Shown: positions 6,766 through 15,119 of the stretch, piece by piece | Numbering within the stretch: the stretch's first letter is position 1 | How the letters are laid out: each line of letters opens with the position of its first letter | Assembly (NCBI RefSeq): GCF_028656955.1 | Contig: NZ_JAMDGY010000038.1 | Span: 1-33,123, forward strand | Length of the DNA: 33,123 nt | Origin: Pseudomonas fontis | GTDB taxonomy: Bacteria > Pseudomonadota > Gammaproteobacteria > Pseudomonadales > Pseudomonadaceae | Direction: 5' to 3' | The notes under the pieces: generated by a model | Seen by the model: only the letters and a program-made list of their open reading frames with translations | What the model was told of the DNA's origin: nothing | Database searches by the model: none | Translations under genes and position numbers: made by a program

Positions 6766-8436
6766 GTGAAAAAGGATTCCCTCAAAGGCTGGTTCAAGAG
6801 CGGCGCCCCCGGCGTCTGGATGAGCGGTGGTGCCGTCTCCATCGCAGTGATCATGACCATCGGTTTGTTGGCCGTGATCGCTGTGCGGGGCCTGGGCCAC
6901 TTCTGGCCCGCCGACCTGCTGCAAGCCAGCTACAACGTGCCTGGCCAGGCCAACCACATCGTCATCGGCGAAGTGGTGCAGAAAGAAGAAGTGCCGCGTG
7001 CCCGCCTCAAGGGTGCCGGCCTGCCGGTGCCGGATGTCGGCCCGGAGTTCATGACCCGCGAGCTGATCAAGGTCGGCAACCGCGACCTGAACGGCAGCGA
7101 CTTCACCTGGGTGGTGGGCGAGTGGCTGGTTGACCAGCAAAAGCCTGCCGAGTTGATCGCCCTGGAGCGCCGCGAGTGGGGCAACTTCTACGGCTACCTG
7201 GTCAGCGTCAAGGAAAACGGCAAGGTCGTGGCTGAAGGCCAGGCCGCCTGGAACGAGCTGCAAACGCGCCTGAAGCGTGCCGACAAGTTGTCTGGCGAGC
7301 TGCAGAAGCTTGAGAAGTCTGATATCGGTGCCATCAACTACGGCCTGGAGCGCCTGCGTCTGCACGCTCGCAAGCTGGAACTGGATGGCAAGCTGGACGC
7401 CGCCGCGCAAGCCGACATGGATGCCGAACGCGCCGAGCTGAACAACCGCTACAAGGCCATTGAAGAGCGCCTCGGCGCCCTGCACCAGGACTTCGGCCGC
7501 GACGCCCTGGTTGCCCGTGACGGCAACGGTCGTGAAGTCGAGATCAACCTGAGCAAGGTGGTGCACGCCTACCAGCCTAACGGCATGGGCTTCGTCACCA
7601 AGATGGGCGTGTACTTCGCCAAGGTCTGGGAATTCCTCAGCGATGACCCGCGTGAAGCGAACACCGAGGGCGGGATCTTCCCGGCGATCTTCGGCACCGT
7701 GATGATGACCCTGATCATGGCCGTGATCGTCACCCCGTTCGGCGTGCTGGCGGCGGTGTACCTGCGTGAATACGCCCGTCAGGGCCCGGTCACCCGCCTG
7801 ATCCGCATCGCGGTGAACAACCTGGCTGGTGTCCCGGCGATTGTCTACGGCGTGTTCGGCCTGGGCTTCTTCGTCTACGTGCTGGGTGGCTCGCTCGACC
7901 AGCTGTTCTTCCCGGAAGCGCTGCCAGCGCCAACCCTGGGTACGCCGGGCCTGCTCTGGGCCTCGCTGACCCTGGCACTGCTGGCGGTACCGGTGGTGAT
8001 CGTGGCTACCGAGGAAGGCCTGGCGCGGATCCCGCGTACGGTCCGCGAAGGCTCGCTGGCACTGGGTGCGACCAAGGCCGAGACGCTGTGGAAGATCGTC
8101 CTGCCAATGGCCAGCCCGGCGATGATGACCGGTATGATCCTCGCCGTGGCCCGCGCCGCGGGTGAAGTGGCACCGCTGATGCTGGTGGGTGTAGTGAAGC
8201 TGGCGCCATCGCTGCCAGTGGACGGCAACTACCCGTACCTGCACCTGGACCAGAAAATCATGCACCTGGGCTTCCACATCTACGACGTCGGCTTCCAGAG
8301 CCCGAACGTCGAGGCCGCGCGGCCGCTGGTGTATGCCACCGCGCTGCTGCTGGTGATGGTGATCGCTACGCTCAACCTCTCGGCGGTGTGGATCCGTAAC
8401 CACCTGCGCGAGAAGTACAAAGCGCTGGATCATTGA
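6766..8436 (+). CDS. pstA: Phosphate ABC transporter permease PstA, enlarged form
   Basis: 556 residues from a GTG start at 6766, preceded by GAAAGGTAGAG as ribosome site and 17 bp after pstC. A first membrane helix at about 22-45 is followed by a soluble region of about 250 residues. Its segment around 155-245 is rich in Glu, Lys, Arg, Leu and Ala with heptad character, probably a coiled coil. The permease domain starts around residue 300; the EAA loop reads VREGSLALGATKAETLWKIVLP and RAAGEVAPLMLVG follows. E. coli PstA is about 296 residues, so this form carries an extra module like its partner PstC; the two extensions may contact each other or PstS, which is inference. Confidence 0.9.
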   Translation: MKKDSLKGWFKSGAPGVWMSGGAVSIAVIMTIGLLAVIAVRGLGHFWPADLLQASYNVPGQANHIVIGEVVQKEEVPRARLKGAGLPVPDVGPEFMTRELIKVGNRDLNGSDFTWVVGEWLVDQQKPAELIALERREWGNFYGYLVSVKENGKVVAEGQAAWNELQTRLKRADKLSGELQKLEKSDIGAINYGLERLRLHARKLELDGKLDAAAQADMDAERAELNNRYKAIEERLGALHQDFGRDALVARDGNGREVEINLSKVVHAYQPNGMGFVTKMGVYFAKVWEFLSDDPREANTEGGIFPAIFGTVMMTLIMAVIVTPFGVLAAVYLREYARQGPVTRLIRIAVNNLAGVPAIVYGVFGLGFFVYVLGGSLDQLFFPEALPAPTLGTPGLLWASLTLALLAVPVVIVATEEGLARIPRTVREGSLALGATKAETLWKIVLPMASPAMMTGMILAVARAAGEVAPLMLVGVVKLAPSLPVDGNYPYLHLDQKIMHLGFHIYDVGFQSPNVEAARPLVYATALLLVMVIATLNLSAVWIRNHLREKYKALDH

Positions 8437-8458
8437 TCGCCCAACCCTTTTGCAAGTC

Positions 8459-8484
8459 CCGCCCGTGCGCCACGCGCCGGGCGG
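8459..8484 (+). repeat. Stem-loop between pstA and pstB
   Basis: CCGCCCG (8459-8465) pairs with CGGGCGG (8478-8484) around a 12-nt loop that itself contains complementary GCGC arms. There is no T-run, so it more likely sets mRNA processing or relative expression inside the operon than full termination. Confidence 0.5.
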
Positions 8485-8522
8485 TTCGATGAAACGAAAT
8501 TGATAGCGTATGGAGTCTGACC

Positions 8523-9356
8523 ATGCAGCATGAATCCCACACCCACGGCATCGATATGTCGGCCCTGGGTCGCGACAAACAGAGCCTGCGCCTGGCCGAA
8601 GAAACCGTGGCCATCGAAGTACCGGGCCTGAACCTGTACTACGGCGACAAGCAAGCCCTGTTCGACGTCAGCATGAACATCCCCAAGCAGCGCGTGACCG
8701 CCTTCATCGGCCCGTCCGGCTGCGGCAAGTCGACCCTGCTGCGCACGCTCAACCGCATGAACGACCTGGTCGATGGCTGCCGCGTAGAGGGTGCGATCAA
8801 CCTGTACGGCAACAACATCTACCGCAAGGGTGAAGACGTCGCCGAGCTGCGCCGTCGCGTCGGCATGGTGTTCCAGAAGCCGAACCCGTTCCCCAAGACC
8901 ATCTATGAGAACGTGGTCTACGGCCTGCGTATCCAGGGCATCAACAAGAAGCGCGTGCTCGACGAAGCCGTCGAGTGGGCCCTCAAGGGCGCGGCGCTGT
9001 GGGATGAGGTCAAGGACCGCCTGCACGAATCGGCACTGGGCTTGTCCGGTGGCCAGCAGCAGCGTCTGGTGATCGCCCGTACCATCGCGGTGGAGCCGGA
9101 AGTGCTGCTGCTCGATGAGCCGTGCTCGGCACTGGACCCGATCTCGACGCTGAAAGTCGAAGAGCTGATCTACGAGCTGAAAGCCAAGTACACCATCGTC
9201 ATCGTGACCCACAACATGCAACAGGCGGCGCGGGTTTCCGACTACACCGCGTTCATGTACATGGGCAAGCTGGTCGAATTCGGGGACACCGACACCCTGT
9301 TCACCAACCCGGCGAAGAAGCAGACCGAAGACTACATTACCGGTCGCTACGGCTAG
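8523..9356 (+). CDS. pstB: Phosphate ABC transporter ATPase PstB
   Basis: 277-residue cytosolic ATP-binding subunit that powers phosphate import through PstC/PstA. All ABC motifs are present: Walker A GPSGCGKS (63-70), Q-loop Gln118, signature LSGGQ (174-178), Walker B VLLLDEP (194-200) with catalytic Glu199, and switch His230. A GGAG ribosome site lies before the ATG. The N-terminus is about 20 residues longer than in E. coli PstB and begins with a His-rich stretch (HESHTHG). It sits in the operon between pstA (86-bp gap with a hairpin) and phoU (67-bp gap). Confidence 0.96.
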   Translation: MQHESHTHGIDMSALGRDKQSLRLAEETVAIEVPGLNLYYGDKQALFDVSMNIPKQRVTAFIGPSGCGKSTLLRTLNRMNDLVDGCRVEGAINLYGNNIYRKGEDVAELRRRVGMVFQKPNPFPKTIYENVVYGLRIQGINKKRVLDEAVEWALKGAALWDEVKDRLHESALGLSGGQQQRLVIARTIAVEPEVLLLDEPCSALDPISTLKVEELIYELKAKYTIVIVTHNMQQAARVSDYTAFMYMGKLVEFGDTDTLFTNPAKKQTEDYITGRYG

Positions 9357-9423
9357 TACCGGCTGTATCAACGATTGATCGCTGCGCTCGACCGCACCTC
9401 ACCGGACGCCCCAAGGATTCTTC

Positions 9424-10182
9424 ATGATCGACAAAGACAGCCTTACCCATCACATCTCCCAGCAGTTCAACGCCGAGCTTGAAGAGGTGCGCAGCCACCT
9501 CCTGGCCATGGGCGGGCTGGTCGAGAAACAGGTCAACGACGCGGTCACCGCGCTGATCGAGGCCGACTCGGGCCTGGCCCAGCAGGTGCGTGAAGTCGAT
9601 GAGCAGATCAACCAGATGGAGCGCAACATCGACGAGGAGTGCGTACGCATCCTCGCCCGTCGCCAGCCGGCGGCGTCCGACCTGCGCCTGATCATCAGCA
9701 TCTCCAAGTCGGTGATCGACCTGGAGCGCATCGGTGACGAATCGACCAAGATCGCCCGTCGCGCCATTCAGCTGTGTGAAGAAGGCGAGTCGCCACGCGG
9801 TTACGTCGAAGTGCGCCACATCGGTGACCAGGTGCGCAACATGGTCCGCGATGCGCTGGACGCCTTTGCCCGCTTCGACGCCGACCTCGCCCTGTCGGTG
9901 GCGCAGTACGACAAGACCATCGACCGTGAGTACAAGACCGCCCTGCGCGAGCTGGTGACCTACATGATGGAAGACCCGCGTTCGATCTCGCGGGTACTCA
10001 GCGTGATCTGGGCCCTGCGTTCGCTGGAGCGCATCGGCGACCACGCGCGCAACATTTCCGAACTGGTGATCTACCTGGTCCGCGGCACCGACGTGCGTCA
10101 CCTGGGCCTGGCCCGGATGAAGGAAGAGGTCCAGGGCGGTGGCGAAAAGGCTAATGTTTCGGGCAAATCTGACGATAAGTAA
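9424..10182 (+). CDS. phoU: Phosphate-signalling regulator PhoU
   Basis: 252-residue protein built of two PhoU repeats, each a three-helix bundle with the metal-binding D/E-rich signature; ISKSVIDLERIGDESTKIA (first repeat) and LRSLERIGDHARNISE (second repeat) are the hallmark ExxxD-type segments. From family knowledge, PhoU couples the Pst transporter to the PhoR kinase and keeps the Pho regulon off when phosphate is plentiful. AAGGA precedes the ATG at suitable spacing. It is last in the pst operon and is followed at once by a strong terminator. Confidence 0.96.
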   Translation: MIDKDSLTHHISQQFNAELEEVRSHLLAMGGLVEKQVNDAVTALIEADSGLAQQVREVDEQINQMERNIDEECVRILARRQPAASDLRLIISISKSVIDLERIGDESTKIARRAIQLCEEGESPRGYVEVRHIGDQVRNMVRDALDAFARFDADLALSVAQYDKTIDREYKTALRELVTYMMEDPRSISRVLSVIWALRSLERIGDHARNISELVIYLVRGTDVRHLGLARMKEEVQGGGEKANVSGKSDDK

Positions 10183-10198
10183 GACTGCCCCGAGAATC

Positions 10199-10226
10199 AA
10201 CGCCCGGCCTTGGCCGGGCGTTTTCG
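10199..10226 (+). terminator. Strong intrinsic terminator of the pst-phoU operon
   Basis: CGCCCGG (10201-10207) and CCGGGCG (10214-10220) form a GC stem extendable by flanking AA/TT pairs, followed by TTTTCGTTT. It lies 17 bp after the phoU stop. Confidence 0.9.
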
Positions 10227-10344
10227 TTTGTGGCAGCGCAATAGCAGGCACCCGCGAACGAGCATGACGAGTCCGGCGTGGCCGAAGTTTTGGCATATGG
10301 CCATCAGTCAACGTTATGCTGGTCGGGATCTGGAAGGAGTGGCG

Positions 10345-11250
10345 ATGAGTAAAGTCAGTGTGTTGGTTGTGGATGACGCGCCGTTTATCCGTGATCTGGT
10401 GAAGAAGTGCCTGCGCAACAATTTCCCGGGTGTGGTGATTGAAGACGCCGTCAACGGTCGCAAGGCCCAGGCCATGATGGAGCGCGAAGCGTTCGATCTG
10501 GTGCTGTGCGACTGGGAAATGCCGGAGATGTCGGGCTTGGAGCTGCTGACCTGGTGCCGCCAGCAGGAGTCGATGAAGACCCTGCCGTTCATCATGGTGA
10601 CCAGCCGTGGCGACAAGGAGAACGTGGTGCAGGCCATTCAGGCCGGCGTTTCGGACTTTGTCGGCAAGCCGTTCACCAACGAGCAGTTGCTGACCAAGGT
10701 GAAGAAGGCCCTGACCAGGGCAGGCAAGCTCGATGCCTTGATGGCCAGTGCGCCGACGCGCCAGACCTCGGCGTTTGCCAACGACTCGCTGGCCGCGTTG
10801 ACCGGTGGCAAGGCCGAGACGGTCAAGCCGGCGGCGCCTGCGCCGGTTGCCGCGGCGGCCAAGCCGTTGCTCAATGCGCCTCAGCCGGGGGCGGCCAAGG
10901 CCGCTGCGCCGGCCGGTCGTGGTCAGGGCCAGTTGCGCCTGTCCAGCGGCACCCAGCCGTGCGTGATCAAGGCGCTGAGCCTGAAGGAAGCGCTGTTGGT
11001 GGTGCGTCGCAGCGAGGCCTTGCCACAGGTGCTGGAAGGCGCGGTGCTGGACCTGGAGCAGGGCGACAATGCCGAGATCGCCCGTTTGAATGGCTACCTG
11101 CATGCGGTGGCAGCGCTGGAGCCCAAGCCGGATAGCGACTGGTTGCAACTGACCTTCCGCTTCGTCGACCAGGATGCGCAGAAGCTCGACTACCTGTCGC
11201 GGCTGATCGCCCGTGGCACGGCGCAGAAGCACTTCATCCCGGGCGCCTGA
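10345..11250 (+). CDS. Response regulator with N-terminal receiver and C-terminal PilZ-like region
   Basis: 301 residues. The CheY-like receiver (about 1-125) is complete: Asp10/Asp11, phosphoacceptor Asp56, Thr86 and Lys108. An Ala/Pro-rich linker (about 150-190) leads to a C-terminal region (about 195-301) that resembles a PilZ-type beta barrel (LEGAVLDLEQGDNAEI, then WLQLTFRFVDQDAQKLDYLSRLI, a tail common in PilZ proteins). The canonical c-di-GMP motifs RxxxR and D/NxSxxG are not obvious, so binding is doubtful. There is no DNA-binding domain, so output is probably through protein contacts. AAGGAG lies before the ATG. It follows phoU behind a terminator; no cognate kinase is adjacent, and PhoR is more than 3 kb away. 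Confidence 0.85.
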   Translation: MSKVSVLVVDDAPFIRDLVKKCLRNNFPGVVIEDAVNGRKAQAMMEREAFDLVLCDWEMPEMSGLELLTWCRQQESMKTLPFIMVTSRGDKENVVQAIQAGVSDFVGKPFTNEQLLTKVKKALTRAGKLDALMASAPTRQTSAFANDSLAALTGGKAETVKPAAPAPVAAAAKPLLNAPQPGAAKAAAPAGRGQGQLRLSSGTQPCVIKALSLKEALLVVRRSEALPQVLEGAVLDLEQGDNAEIARLNGYLHAVAALEPKPDSDWLQLTFRFVDQDAQKLDYLSRLIARGTAQKHFIPGA

Positions 11251-11257
11251 CCCGGTC

Positions 11258-11308
11258 GCTCCCACAGAGGTCAGCAAAACCCTGTGGGAGCGGGCTGGTC
11301 CCGCGATG
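11258..11308. repeat. REP-like palindrome after the response regulator gene
   Basis: GCTCCCACAG (11258-11267) pairs with CTGTGGGAGC (11282-11291), and the right arm continues as CTGTGGGAGCGGGCTGGTCC, CGCGATGA. This is the GTGGGAGC-GGG-CCCGCGATG type of element scattered through P. putida-group genomes. It probably also serves as the 3' end of the response-regulator transcript. Confidence 0.7.
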
Positions 11309-11405
11309 ACTGCACCGCTTATCACCCAGACACACACCCGCAATAGTCCCTTCATCACGACCTGCTAGGCTTCGTCAAAGCACCACTGTCAGAAGGCCAC
11401 TACCC

Positions 11406-12302
11406 ATGTTCACCCGCCTGCTGCTGTTCTGTGCCGTGCTGGTGGCTGCGGGCCCCGCGTTGGCGATGACCATCTACAAGAGCAAGGACGCCTACGGCGT
11501 CGTCACTTACTCCGACCGGCCGATGCCCGGCGCGCGAGCGTTCGTGTTCCGTGACCAGATGATTGAGCAACTGGACAGCAAGGTGCACCTGGAGGCCAAC
11601 CGTTCCAACGGTGGTGTGCAGTTCAGCGCCCGCAACGAGTTGTTCGCCCCGGTTGAAGTCGAGCTGCGCCTGAGCGGCGTGAAGAACGCCCGTGAAGGCG
11701 CCCCACGTCTCGTACGCCGGGTTTTACCACCACGTTCGACCGTGACGCTGTCGGTGCTGACCGCGCGCCAGCCAGGCCAGTTGGTGGCCTACCAGAAGAA
11801 ATTCACCTACGCACTGGGTGACCCGGTGCAGCGCCCGCAAGCCTTTCGCTACCCGTTGCCCTGGCGCGGCGGGCCCTTTCGCCTGAGCCAGGGCCCCAAC
11901 GGGCGCTACAGCCATTTCGGGCCCAAAGGCCGCTACGCGATGGACATCGCCATGCCCGAAGGCACACCGATCATCGCCGCGCGGGCAGGGGTGGTGGTGA
12001 AGACCGAGAACAACCAGAGTGGACGTGGCACCAACCCGTCGGGCAATTTCGTGCGGGTGCTGCATGCCGATGGCACCATGGGCGTCTATCTGCACCTGAT
12101 GCGCGGGTCGGTGGTGGTTCAGGAGGGGCAGCGGGTGGCCTATGGCACGCCGCTGGCGCGTTCAGGCAACACTGGCAACAGCAGCGGGCCGCACCTGCAT
12201 TTCGTGGTGCAGCGCAACGTCGGGCTGGCGCTGGAGTCGATTCCCTACCAGTTCAGCCAGCCGGTCGGCGGGTTGCCCAATTTCACTGCGGGCAACCCTT
12301 GA
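11406..12302 (+). CDS. Secreted DUF4124 / M23 (LytM) peptidase-family protein
   Basis: 298 residues. The signal peptide at about 1-20 ends in ALA. Residues 21-45 (MTIYKSKDAYGVVTYSDRP) match the short DUF4124 domain found at the start of many exported gammaproteobacterial proteins. The C-terminal half is an M23 zinc-peptidase fold: His170 and Asp180 as the first ligand pair, His230 in VYLHL, and the HLH motif His263/His265. All zinc and catalytic positions look intact, so an active peptidoglycan endopeptidase is plausible, though many M23 proteins act only as amidase activators. It converges with the next gene with a 6-bp gap. Confidence 0.87.
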   Translation: MFTRLLLFCAVLVAAGPALAMTIYKSKDAYGVVTYSDRPMPGARAFVFRDQMIEQLDSKVHLEANRSNGGVQFSARNELFAPVEVELRLSGVKNAREGAPRLVRRVLPPRSTVTLSVLTARQPGQLVAYQKKFTYALGDPVQRPQAFRYPLPWRGGPFRLSQGPNGRYSHFGPKGRYAMDIAMPEGTPIIAARAGVVVKTENNQSGRGTNPSGNFVRVLHADGTMGVYLHLMRGSVVVQEGQRVAYGTPLARSGNTGNSSGPHLHFVVQRNVGLALESIPYQFSQPVGGLPNFTAGNP

Positions 12303-12308
12303 GGCGGC

Positions 12309-13649
12309 TCAATCGAGCTTGAGCACCTTGGCCAGGACGATCTTCGGCCCTTTCATCTTCTTGATGATGATGCGCAGGCCTTCGACTTCCAGCACTTCTT
12401 CCTCTTCCGGGACGCGCTTGAGCGTCTCGTAGACCAGCCCAGCAAGGGTTTCCGCCTCGATGTGGTCGAGGTCCACGCCCAGCAGGCGCTCGACCTTGAA
12501 CAGCGGGGTGTCGCCGCGTACCAGCAGCTTGCCCGGCTGGTAGGCGAGGATGCCGCGCTCGGCCTTGCGGTGTTCGTCCTGGATGTCGCCAACCAGCACT
12601 TCGAGCACGTCTTCCATGGTCAGGTAGCCGATGACCTTGCCGTCGGCTTCCTCGACCAGCGCAAAGTGCGCGCCGCCTTTGCGGAACTGCTCCAGCAGGT
12701 GCGACAGCGGCATGTGCCGTGACACGCGCTCCAGCGGGCGGGTCAGCTCGGCCAGGTTGAACGACTCGGGCAGGTGGTCCAGCGCCGCCAGCTCCAGCAG
12801 CAGGTCCTTGATGTGCAGCAGGCCGACGAACTCGCCGCGTGCGGCGTCGTACACCGGGTAGCGGCTGAACTTGTGCCGGCGGAACATCGCGAGGATTTCC
12901 TTGAGCGGCGCATAGGCGTCCAGGCTGACCATGTCTTCGCGGGAGTTGGCCCAGTCGACCACTTCCAGCTCGCCCATTTCCACCGCCGAGGCGAGCACGC
13001 GCATGCCCTGGTCGCTAGGGTCCTGGCCACGGCTGGAGTGCAGGATCAGTTTCAGTTCTTCACGGCTGTAGTGGTGCTCGTGGTGCGGCCCCGGCTCGCC
13101 CTGGCCGGCGATACGCAGGATGGCGTTGGCGCTGGCGTTGAGCAGGTAGATGGCCGGGTACATCAGCCAGTAGAACAGGTACAGCGGCACCGCCGTCCAC
13201 AGCGACAACAGCTCGGGTTTGCGGATCGCCCAGGACTTGGGCGCCAGCTCGCCGACCACGATGTGCAGGTAGGAAATGACGAAGAACGCGCTGAAGAACG
13301 ATACGCCCTTGATGACTTCCGGCGATTGCACGCCCAGGGTCGCCAGCAGCGGCTCGAGCAGGTGCGCGAAGGCCGGCTCGCCGACCCAGCCCAGGCCCAG
13401 CGAGGCCAGGGTGATGCCCAGCTGGCAGGCCGACAGGTAGGCGTCCAGCTGGCTGTGCACGGTGCGCAGGATCTGCCCGCGCCAGCCATGCTGCTCGGCA
13501 ATCGACTCGACGCGGGTCGAGCGCAATTTGACCATGGCGAACTCGGCCGCAACGAAGAAGCCGTTGAGCAGAACCAGCAGCAGAGCAAAAAGAATCATGC
13601 CGAAGTCGGCGAAAAGTGAGGTGACGCTGATACCTGAGGAAGGGTCCAT
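12309..13649 (-). CDS. CNNM/CorC-HlyC family membrane protein with CBS domains (UPF0053)
   Basis: 446 residues. The N-terminal CNNM transmembrane domain (DUF21) spans about 15-200 with the signature LLVLLNGFFVAAEFAMVKLR and the SxCQLGITLASLGLGWVGEP segment. A CBS pair follows (about 220-345), then a C-terminal CorC/HlyC transporter-associated domain (about 355-446; DTPLFKVERLLG, GLVYETLKRVP). From family knowledge such proteins take part in Mg2+/Co2+ homeostasis; the old name 'hemolysin' is misleading. The ATG at 13649 has only a weak ribosome site. It lies downstream of phoR behind a terminator and is probably independent of it. Confidence 0.87.
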   Translation of the reverse strand: MDPSSGISVTSLFADFGMILFALLLVLLNGFFVAAEFAMVKLRSTRVESIAEQHGWRGQILRTVHSQLDAYLSACQLGITLASLGLGWVGEPAFAHLLEPLLATLGVQSPEVIKGVSFFSAFFVISYLHIVVGELAPKSWAIRKPELLSLWTAVPLYLFYWLMYPAIYLLNASANAILRIAGQGEPGPHHEHHYSREELKLILHSSRGQDPSDQGMRVLASAVEMGELEVVDWANSREDMVSLDAYAPLKEILAMFRRHKFSRYPVYDAARGEFVGLLHIKDLLLELAALDHLPESFNLAELTRPLERVSRHMPLSHLLEQFRKGGAHFALVEEADGKVIGYLTMEDVLEVLVGDIQDEHRKAERGILAYQPGKLLVRGDTPLFKVERLLGVDLDHIEAETLAGLVYETLKRVPEEEEVLEVEGLRIIIKKMKGPKIVLAKVLKLD

Positions 13650-13685
13650 GATGGAGTTTTACGGGGTCCGTCTTTTATAGGGGGG

Positions 13686-13715
13686 AAAGAAAAGGTGCCA
13701 GCATTGGCTGGCACC
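13686..13715 (-). terminator. Intrinsic terminator of phoB-phoR
   Basis: On the minus strand GGTGCCAGC and GCTGGCACC form a perfect 9-bp stem with a 4-nt loop (13694-13715), followed by TTTTCTTT (13693-13686). It stands about 48 bp after the phoR stop. Confidence 0.9.
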
Positions 13716-13762
13716 GGTCTGCCAATGTAGCGGCTGAGGGCGCGCTTGCAAAGGGCAGCGGG

Positions 13763-15073
13763 TCAGGAAGCCTGACGCAAGGCCACCTGTGCGGGGGCGA
13801 AATGGCAGGTAAAGGTGCTGCCATGGCCGGGTACGCTGCTGATTTCCAGGCGCGCCCGATGGCGCAGCAGCACATGCTTGACGATGGCCAGGCCGAGGCC
13901 GGTGCCGCCGGTATTGGAGGCGCGGCTGGAGTCGACCCGGTAGAAGCGTTCGGTCAGGCGCGGGATGTGCTTGGCGTCGATGCCGATGCCCGAATCCTGC
14001 ACGCTCAGGTGCGCACCCTGGTCATCGGCCCACCAGCGAATGCGGATCTGGCCGCCGTCCTGTGTGTACTTCACGGCGTTGAACACCAGGTTGGAGAAGG
14101 CGCTGCGCAGTTCCGCCTCGCTGCCCTTGAGGCGCACGCCGGGGTCGGCTTCCAGGCTGATTTTCTGCTGGCGCTGGCCGGAGAGGGCCTGGGCATCGCC
14201 CTTGATCGACTGCAACAGCGCGTCAACGGCCACGGGCTGGTTGTCGGAGGGGTAGTCGGTGGCTTCGAGCTTGGCCAGCAACAGCAGGTCGTTGAGCAGG
14301 GTCTGCATGCGCCCGCCTTGCTGGTGCATCTGCTGCAAGGCGCGGACCCAGCGCGGGTTCACCTCCTCGACGTTGTCCAGCAGGGTCTCCAGGTAGCCGG
14401 CAATCACCGTCAGCGGCGTGCGCAGCTCGTGGGAGACGTTGGCGACGAAGTCCTTGCGCATCTGTTCGAGCTGATGGATGCGGGTGACGTCGCGGACCAG
14501 CATCAGGTGCTCGTTGTTGCCGTAGCGAGTGATGTGCAGCTGGATGCGCAGGCGGTCGCTGATCGGCGAAGGGATTTCCAGCGGCTCAAGGTAGTTCTCC
14601 TGCTCGAAGTACTCCTTGAAGCGCGGGTGACGCACCAGGTTGCTCACCGGCTGGCCGCTGTCTTGTGGGGTTTTCAGGCCCAGCAGGGTTTCGGCGGCGC
14701 GGTTCCACCATTCCAGGTTGCCATCGCTGTCGAGCATGATCACCGCGTCTTTCAGCGCGGCGGTGGACTCCTGCACCCGGTCGATCACCGCTTGCAGGCG
14801 CCCGCGCACGCGCTGGTCGCGGCGTTGCAGGTGGTAGATGCTGTCGAACACCTCGCCCCACAGGCCATAGCCGTCGGGCGGTGCTTCATCGGGTTGGTGC
14901 TGGCGCAGCCATTCGTGCAGACGCAGCAGTTGCTTGAGGGTCCAGCCCAGGTAGAGCGCCAGGCCAACGGCCAGGCTCCAGCCGTAGTAGCCGCTGATCA
15001 GGCCCACCAGCAGGCAGGTGGTGATCAGCAACAGCATGTGGCGTATCAGGGTGCCATGCCAGTTCTGGTTCAA
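13763..15073 (-). CDS. phoR: Phosphate-regulon sensor histidine kinase PhoR
   Basis: 436 residues. Two N-terminal membrane helices (about 12-45) with almost no periplasmic loop, typical of PhoR, then a linker, a PAS domain (about 100-195), the HisKA dimerisation domain with phospho-accepting His215 in SHELRTPLT, and the HATPase domain (FSNLVFNAVKYT, DSGIGID, GTGLGLAIVKH). It phosphorylates PhoB when Pst/PhoU signals low phosphate. The start appears to be TTG at 15073, preceded by GAAAGGA at a long spacing; the first in-frame ATG (residue 13) would cut into the first membrane helix. The gene follows phoB by 46 bp on the same strand. Confidence 0.95.
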   Translation of the reverse strand: MNQNWHGTLIRHMLLLITTCLLVGLISGYYGWSLAVGLALYLGWTLKQLLRLHEWLRQHQPDEAPPDGYGLWGEVFDSIYHLQRRDQRVRGRLQAVIDRVQESTAALKDAVIMLDSDGNLEWWNRAAETLLGLKTPQDSGQPVSNLVRHPRFKEYFEQENYLEPLEIPSPISDRLRIQLHITRYGNNEHLMLVRDVTRIHQLEQMRKDFVANVSHELRTPLTVIAGYLETLLDNVEEVNPRWVRALQQMHQQGGRMQTLLNDLLLLAKLEATDYPSDNQPVAVDALLQSIKGDAQALSGQRQQKISLEADPGVRLKGSEAELRSAFSNLVFNAVKYTQDGGQIRIRWWADDQGAHLSVQDSGIGIDAKHIPRLTERFYRVDSSRASNTGGTGLGLAIVKHVLLRHRARLEISSVPGHGSTFTCHFAPAQVALRQAS

Positions 15074-15119
15074 TTAACGACGCGTCCTTTCAATCAATTG
15101 CTTGGCGATAAACAACGGC

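Noticed and set aside
6637..8433. 598-codon open frame antisense to pstA
   Set aside because: Same kind of shadow; its composition is unlike real proteins and the sense strand encodes PstA with full family motifs.
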